NCBI GenBank assembly: GCA_030770545.1
Contig: CM061106.1
Span: forward strand, 4,180,001 to 4,244,000
Direction: 5' to 3'
Length of the DNA stretch: 64,000 nt
Source: Macropodus opercularis
Lineage: Eukaryota; Chordata; Actinopteri; Anabantiformes; Osphronemidae
Shown: piece by piece, positions 58,145-64,000 of the stretch
How positions within the stretch are numbered: the stretch's first letter is position 1
How the letters are laid out: every line of letters begins with the position of its first letter
The notes under the pieces: model-generated
Database searches by the model: none
Told to the model about the DNA's origin: nothing
The model's input: the letters and a program-made list of their open reading frames with translations, nothing else
Translations under genes and position numbers: made by a program

Positions 58145-58652
58145 ACTCCAACTAAGAGAAGACAACCAGCTGCTCTCCCAGTAGCAAGTTTGGATAATTT
58201 TACACACGGCAGCAATTTACCAGGAAGTTTGGCTCAACATGGAACAACACAGCCTTGTACCATGGACATACAGTGGCTGGATGCTGAGGAGGTGGAAAAC
58301 ACTTTAATTATTTTTTATCTATGACAATCCTTATTCTGTATCTTGATTTTAGTTGTGTTGTTCTCTCTTATACATCAATGTTTTTGTGTGGAAAGAAGCA
58401 AAAGTTTACCTTTGTTGTGTGTTGATCATGCAAAAATGTAATTTTGCCCCTTTTTTCTCTTTAGGCCTGACATCTGCTCACTTTTGAAGGACCTGACAGC
58501 ACAATTAAATCTGAGTCAGACTATTAGTGGAAATATGATTCATGTAGTCCATGAAGATGTCGTCACCTTTGACTCAGACATGAGAATTAGTGATGCCTTG
58601 GTTGATGATGATGGAGTTGGGGACTACTTCACACTCAGCTACTTAATTACTG
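58145..58652 (+). other. two exon-like open segments, product unknown
   Basis: I do not recognise this. 58145-58291 is an open 49-codon segment between an acceptor (ccag) and a donor (gag/gtgg), reading TPTKRRQPAALPVASLDNFT then MDIQWLDAEE. 58465-58652 follows the acceptor 'ttttttctctttag', reads PDICSLLKDLTAQLNLSQTI ... HEDVVTFDSDMR ... DDDGVGDYF and ends at a donor 'g/gttag'. Codon use and composition look protein-like, but the two phases do not match (0 versus 2), so an exon is missing or the gene is broken. A distant likeness to segments ahead of HECT-type domains in multicopy fish proteins is only an impression. Confidence 0.4.
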
Positions 58653-58829
58653 GTTAGTTGCAGTAACATAGTAGGACAGAGATCCTACTGAACTCCACAA
58701 CACTTTTCTGTTTGTATTTTTAGGTCTCAAAAATATAGCTGTTGAGAAGAGGCACTATGTCATCTTGGGTCAAGCTCTCAGCATTTGCCTTTTCACACAC
58801 TGACCTCAACACTGTTGACACTAGGGAGG

Positions 58830-58970
58830 TTCCTCTCCAGTGTGAATGCAACAGTTGAGTTTCAGACAGTCTGAATAGTGGAAAGCTACACCACAGTCTT
58901 TCTCCTGTATGAATCGCCTGACGATCTTTAGGCTACTTCTCCTTGTAAAAGATTTTCCACACGGTTCACA
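58830..58970 (-). pseudogene. decayed extra zinc fingers after the stop
   Basis: Directly after the TAG of the zinc-finger gene the same frame continues CEPCGKSFTRRSSLK, then shifts and reads CGVAFHYSDCLKLNCCIHTG before another stop. These are two former C2H2 fingers, now eroded. Confidence 0.8.
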
Positions 58971-60743
58971 CTAGTGATGTTTCTCTCCAGTGTAAACACG
59001 TTGGTGTGTCCGTAAGCTACTGAGGTGAGAGAATGTCTTTCCACACTGTTCACACCAGTGAGGTTTCTCTCCAGTGTGAATACGACGGTGGCGTTTCAGA
59101 GAGTCTGACCTGTTGAAAGCTGCTCCACATTCATTACAGATGTACCGTCTTTCACCTGTATGAATCTGCTGATGAGTTTTTAGGCTATTTCTCCTAGCGA
59201 AAGCTTTACCACACTGTTCACACCAGTGAGGTTTCTCTCCAGTGTGAATGCGTTGGTGTGTCTGTAAATTACTGAGATGAGAGAATGTTTCTCCACACTG
59301 CTCACACGAGTAAGGTTTCTCTCCAGTGTGAACACGTTGGTGTGTCCTTAAGCTACTGAGGTGAGAGAATGTCTTTCCACACTGTTCACACCAGTGAGGT
59401 TTCTCTCCAGTGTGGCTACGACAGTGGACTTTCAAAGTCTCTGACCTGTGGAAAGCTGCTCCACATTCATTGCAGATGTACGGTCTTTCTCTTGTATGAA
59501 TCTGCTGATGAGTCTTTAGGTTATTTCTCCGAGCAAATGTTTTTCCACACTGTTCACACCAATGAGGTTTCTCTCCAGTGTGAATACGTTGGTGTGTTTG
59601 TAAGCTAAAGAGGTGAGAGAATGTTTCTCCACACTGTTCACACCAGTGAGGTTTCTCTCCAGTATGAATACGTTGGTGTTTTCTTAAACTACCAAGCTGA
59701 GAGAACGCTTTTCCACAATGTCCACATGAGTAAAGTTTCTCTCCAGAGTGAATACGACAGTGGAGTTTCAGAGAGTCTGACCTGTGGAAAGCTGCTCCAC
59801 ATTGATTGCAGGTGAACGGTCTTTCTCCTGTATGAATCTGCTGGTGGGTCTTTAGGTTACTTCTCCTAGTGAAAGCTTTTCCACACTGGTCACAGCTGTA
59901 GGTTTTCTCTATAGAGTGAACCTTCTGATGCTTCTTTAGCTCTGATGGTCTGGTGAAGGCTTGGTCACATTGCTGACAGAGATGCAGCCTTGAAGTCCTT
60001 CTTCCTCTGGGTTTCTACAGTGACAGATATAGAAAAGGAGAAGAATAAATCTCATGATGGCATAAATAGCTACAATACAAAAAGACAGCAAGGCCCCCAG
60101 AAAGTCTGTTACTTTAGATTATAGTAGGATACTGTCAGAAAGCCCAGAGGAATGGACGTTGATGGTAATGGTGTAATCAGTACTTTATTGATCCTCTAGG
60201 GAAAAGGAATTGAGCCCTAATCCCTGGAGATCATAGACGACCCACCAACTGCTCCACAGTCTCTTATGACTGAGATGTTGCAAACATGAGCGGCCGACCC
60301 CTGTGCCATCATTCCATGTGATATGTGGGCCAGAGACAAGTGTCAGGTCTGGGCCACAAACTGGGCCATGATAACTTTACTATCTGGGTCTGGTCTGCTT
60401 GAAGACGACCAACCCAGACGGGCTCTTAGATAGTTAAGTGACAGTCTGCTGCTAAAACTTTGGGTCAGAACCAAAGAGAATGACGCTATGGACATGACCA
60501 TAAATCTTGTAAATCCAAAATGTACATTTGCAAACGAAAACAATCTACTTCATACAAATTTCTTACAAAACATCTCTTTGTCTATGTTTTAATACATTTT
60601 CACATTTTATTCACATTTTGTCTTTAAGTTTCAAATCTTCAGTTTTCACTTTCAAATTGATTTGATTAATGTGGGCATCAAAGACAAGGTTATAATTTTA
60701 AGCATATTTAAAACACCCATCACTATAAAAACTTTATAGTGTG

Positions 60744-60807
<64 letters not shown>

Positions 60808-61656
60808 AAGGACGAAGAAGGATTATAAGTGTTCTGAGCCTCTTTCCTCGCTCTTGGACCATTGCAGTCCATTAGTTGAAGCCCAACAATAAATACTGTT
60901 TGTAAAACACCCCATATGAAGCTGCTTTTAGCTGTTATTGGAACCAACTTCCTGACTTAAACGCGCCTTGACTTTGAGCTACTGCTTATTCCCCCGCGTG
61001 CTGGAGCATATCCCAGCTGGCTATGGGCGAGAGGCAGGGTTCACCCTGGACAGATCGCCAGTCCATCGCAGGGCCACACAAGTCACAGTCACGCACACAC
61101 TCACACCTACGGGCAATTTATGCTGTTTCTTCCAATTGACCCATCTGCATGTCTTTGGACTGTGGGAGGAAACCGGAGACCCCGGGGTAAACCCACGCAG
61201 ACACAGGGAGAACATGCTAACTGAAAGGCCCACGGTCGCCTCCGGGAATCGAACCCGGGACCTTCCATCACACCACCATGCCGCCCCAGCTAATGTTCTA
61301 TTTAAAATATTTATTTGTTACTTTCCGCCTTTGCTTGACTTAATTCTTCTTGTCTATCCTGTTCAAGCTGCATCAACCAGATTTCGCAGCTACATCATTA
61401 GACGTCTGTTCTAATGTTTCCTCTGGGAGCATCACAGTCAACCACTTAGTTCTGGTGATAGATGGAGCCCGTTCAGGCTTTTACTGTTGCTTTTAGCGAT
61501 GAACTCATGAGCACCAACCTGTTGATCTGTGGTACCAGGGTGATCATTGTCCTGCCGCTTCTTAATTCTGCAAGTGGACCGGTCCCGCTTGGCTAAACCT
61601 GGGTCCAGCTTCTTGTCCACGTCCTCTGCTTTCAGTTCTACCTTGTACTGATCCAT
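58971..61656 (-). CDS. C2H2 zinc-finger protein, 12 fingers
   Basis: Two coding exons join in phase 0: 61656-61519 (MDQYKVELKAEDVDKKLDPG..., 46 residues) and 60014-58971 (347 residues), 393 in total. The second exon opens KPRGRRTSRLHLCQQC and holds twelve fingers spaced by TGEKP-type linkers. Their DNA-contact helices fall into a few repeating types (HLSSLRT, RRNSLKT, RSDSLKR, HLSNLQT), a sign of recent internal duplication. Finger 12 has its last His replaced by Tyr, and the protein stops at TGEKHH where other fingers read HWCE (TAG for TGG). The first exon lacks KRAB, BTB or SCAN. It is probably a nuclear DNA-binding regulator, target unknown. A likely 5' UTR exon and promoter lie at 63290-63410. 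Confidence 0.85.
60741..60804. repeat. (TA)n(TG)n microsatellite
   Basis: A TA run of about 12 units passes directly into a TG run of about 18 units. Confidence 0.97.
60985..61290 (-). repeat. tRNA-derived SINE, full-length-like, inverted
   Basis: Reverse-strand copy with the tRNA-like head at its right end ('ggcggcatggtggtgtgatgg' region with B-box 'gggttcgattccc') and the conserved body. The 3' part is at the left ('tcccagctggctatgggcg'). Same family as 42930-43235 and 33602-33733. Confidence 0.88.
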
Positions 61657-62752
61657 TTCAGTCCTGGTTGCTGTGAAGGGGAAGTGATGAACAGACAAAA
61701 AGTTGTCAAGTTGTCTTATTCTCCACAGAGAGTGCAGCTGTGAAGGAGGCCATTTTTCTACAGTTTATTGGTGGTTAGTAAACAATCTGAGTGCATTACC
61801 ACCACCTATTATTATTATTATCATCACAGACATTCCTGTTTTTTTTTTTTAATAATTAAGTGTTTATTTACTATTGTATAAATTATTTCATTCTTTCAGC
61901 CTCAAGTCTAGTTATGCAAAACTGGAATAAAGCTGAAAAGCAGATAAAAGCAGGATGTACATAAATGGTCATGTCATACTTCATGCAACACTTGTTCAGA
62001 CTAGATCAAGTTCTACACGACTAATCAGGGTTATATACGTCCAGGTCCTGTCACAATGAAACATCCCTTCAGATCGTGGTAAATTCCATCACATTCACTC
62101 CTGTCGTTAGACTGAGACGACCCAACTAAGAAGAAATCAAAAAGACGCAGCAACCAAGATCAAACAAATACGTGTGAATTTATTCACAGTGGTGAGATAA
62201 AATTATTCAAAGGCAGACAAACAAAGTCACCTTTCTCTCCTGCAGGACAAACTCTCAGCTGCACTCTGTGAAGGAGAGAGTCTGTCTGTAAAAATCAAGT
62301 GTTGTTCCAGACCAGCAAAGAACCTCGCTATTGAATAAATAAAAAATAAACACGTCTGAAAGACGTCACAAGAACCAGGACTGTCCAGACAACAGGTTGA
62401 CTCAACGGAGACCAGCTGAGGATCCAGGGTCAACAGAGCAGCAGGAGAAGGAAGGAACCACACTGACACACACAGCAATGAAGACACACTCACACACACA
62501 TGCACTGACACTGACTGCTCTGCTACCAGCAAAGAAGAACGCTGCTCTGTGCTGACACTGACATGATGACACTGCTATGCATAGAAGCTTTAGAAGCCAA
62601 GTTCACACCACAACAAACATTCAGGACCATAATCACAACTTTCAACAAAGTGTTTTAACAGAGAATGATGAAAATCTGATTATCATGATGGACAGTGGTG
62701 CAACAAGATCATTAATGAAATATTAAAACCCAACAAGCTGAGTAGTATATAT

Positions 62753-62802
<50 letters not shown>

Positions 62803-63289
62803 AGAAAATATTATTTGAACCCCAGTGGATTTTGTAAGTTTGCCCACTAACAGAAATGATCAGTCTATAATGGTGACCGAGTTCAGTAGTTACGGCAGAT
62901 GTTTGAAGGAGGAAACGAGCCTGTTAGTCCTGGTCACTGCCTTGTCTGTGTTTTATTAGATTTACGCCAAACTGTTAATCTTTAGTGTTTTCACAGATAA
63001 AAACGCAGAGGTTTTATTTAGATTTCGTTGACAACAGATCACAGCGATTCAGAGCAGACTCATCATCTTTCAGCTACTTCCGTGATACGAGCGACGTTCA
63101 GGCTGCGTCAGATTATTTTTGGTAAAACACTAAAGATTGTTAACAGCAGTTTGTTTAGATCGCGTAAAGTTAATAAAACACCGACAAGGCAGCGACTAGG
63201 ACTAACAGGCTCCTTCAAACATCTGCTGTAACCACTGAAGTCTCCTCCAACCAGTCGTTCACGCTGAACAATGGACTCGTTTCAACACT
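61657..63289 (-). other. probable first intron of the zinc-finger gene
   Basis: Between the likely 5' UTR exon and the ATG exon. Contains an A/T run near 61841 and a CA microsatellite (62754-62798). No coding exon was seen. Confidence 0.45.
62754..62798. repeat. (CA)n microsatellite
   Basis: Uninterrupted CA dinucleotide run of about 22 units. Confidence 0.97.
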
Positions 63290-63410
63290 TACACCGTCTC
63301 GCTGCCTGTTGTTTGCCCTCCTCGTCGTCGTCTTCTTCTTCTTCTAGTTTTATGGCGGGTGGCATCCAGTGATGAGGTGCATTACCGCCATCTGCTGGAG
63401 TGTGGATCAG
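63290..63410 (-). promoter_or_regulatory. probable zinc-finger gene promoter and 5' UTR exon
   Basis: On the minus strand: 'cagatggcggtaatgcacc', then 'cacccgccataaaac', then a GAAGAAGAC/GACGAC run, ending at a donor-like 'ggt/gtaagtg' near 63285. The 'agatggcgg' and 'ccgccat' words form YY1-like sites in opposite orientations. This layout is common ahead of fish zinc-finger genes, and the ATG exon lies 1.6 kb downstream. Confidence 0.45.
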
Positions 63411-63439
63411 GATTTAAAAGAAAAAAACTACACTCTACC

Positions 63440-64000
63440 TATTAGTCCTGTGTCTTTCAGTAATGTTCTATATCTTCTTGACTGACAGTCTGTGTTTCAG
63501 ATCTAATCCTGTGTCTCCTGTTCTTCCAGTGATCTCCTCAATGTCTCCCTCTCTGACCTCTATGCTTGACAGAGACATAACACGTGTTCTACTGACTCCT
63601 CTGATTTACAGAACCTACACAGACTCGTCTGGTGTTTCCCTGTTCGGTGCAGTGACTTATTCAGTTTTGTGTGACCGAGTCTTAACCGTGATATTACATT
63701 GTTCTCCTTTGTGTTTCCTCCTGTTGCCTCATCTTCCTCACTTCCTTCTGAATGTTATACAGATGTCTGCCTGTTTCCCCTGTGTCCCAGTTGTGTTGCC
63801 ATTTTCTGTAGATTTTACTTTTAATTATGAATCCATAACCTGTTGTTCCTGTGCTTGGATCCTTGGATCCATCTGTATAAACCTCAACATACATAACAAG
63901 ACTCGCATCCTGTTAACCAGCCTGTCGTAAAAACCACAACCTCTCTGGTCTTTTTCTAGCTATAAACCAACATTTCTTTCTCTGTTCTTTCTATTCATTT
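63440..64000 (-). mobile_element. LINE (I/Nimb-like) fragment: RT piece joined to RNase H
   Basis: The minus strand from the window edge begins with 74 bases identical to the RT fragment at 36675-36748. It then passes at once to VEVYTDGSKDPSTGTTGYGF (RNase H start) and, after a deletion, TGRHLYNIQKEV and a Cys-rich end with EESVEHVL-like residues in shifted frames. The stretch between the early RT and RNase H is deleted. Confidence 0.78.

Larger units (their letters stand above)
60021..61518 (-). other. intron of the zinc-finger gene
   Basis: 1.5-kb intron containing a TA/TG microsatellite (60741-60804) and an inverted SINE copy (60985-61290). No additional exon was found. Confidence 0.7.

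Noticed and set aside
59369..59815. Plus-strand ORFs with FHTVHTSEVSLQ repeats
   Set aside because: These are antisense shadows of the repeated zinc-finger linkers.

Overview
The window is vertebrate nuclear DNA and almost certainly comes from a percomorph-type teleost. The evidence is split genes with GT/AG introns, an NLRC3-like (fish NLR-C) gene with the FISNA-NACHT-LRR exon layout, a lipocalin of the tributyltin/saxitoxin-binding group, a C2H2 zinc-finger gene, two tRNA loci, and many fish-type repeats (hAT, Tc1, L2-like LINEs, Ty3/gypsy, tRNA-derived SINEs). Gene density is low.

Three multi-exon genes read open from start to stop: a 215-residue lipocalin (28.9-30.1 kb, +), a 1048-residue NLRC3-like receptor (44.9-52.7 kb, +) and a zinc-finger gene (61.7-59.0 kb, -). 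The zinc-finger gene appears to be shortened by a Trp-to-stop change. A fourth unit at 20.1-21.0 kb (+) has a strong CRE/TATA promoter and a polyA signal, but encodes a proline-rich and acidic protein that I do not recognise.

Most of the rest is a gene graveyard. Intron-containing, frameshifted fragments are recognisable for an ARF1/3-type GTPase (6 kb, +), the tail of a DNAH5/8-type dynein heavy chain (10.8-12.2 kb, +), the C-terminal half of a calsyntenin-1-like gene (13.9-18.1 kb, +), a GT6 (ABO/GBGT1-type) glycosyltransferase (24.9-21.2 kb, -), a second lipocalin (30.6 kb, +) and an Ig V-set receptor (39.2-38.2 kb, -). Introns are retained, so these are decayed DNA-level duplicates and not retrocopies.

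Layout: 0.7-4.8 kb, a duplicated 1-kb block split by an LTR retroelement; 5-9.8 kb, a Tc1 end, the ARF fragment and repeats; 10-19 kb, dynein and calsyntenin remnants with a hAT element; 20-25 kb, the unknown gene and the GT6 pseudogene with an L2-like LINE in its first intron; 26-28 kb, minisatellite and LINE/inverted repeat; 28.8-31 kb, lipocalin pair; 31-37 kb, transposon relics and tRNAs; 37-39 kb, GC-rich island and Ig pseudogene; 40-44 kb, LINE/SINE debris; 45-52.7 kb, NLR gene with a second hAT copy; 53 kb, 42-bp minisatellite; 56 kb, hAT transposase relic; 58-63.4 kb, zinc-finger locus; window end, LINE RNase H. The intact genes do not form an operon or pathway. The NLR, Ig and zinc-finger families are all expanded, fast-evolving families in fish.
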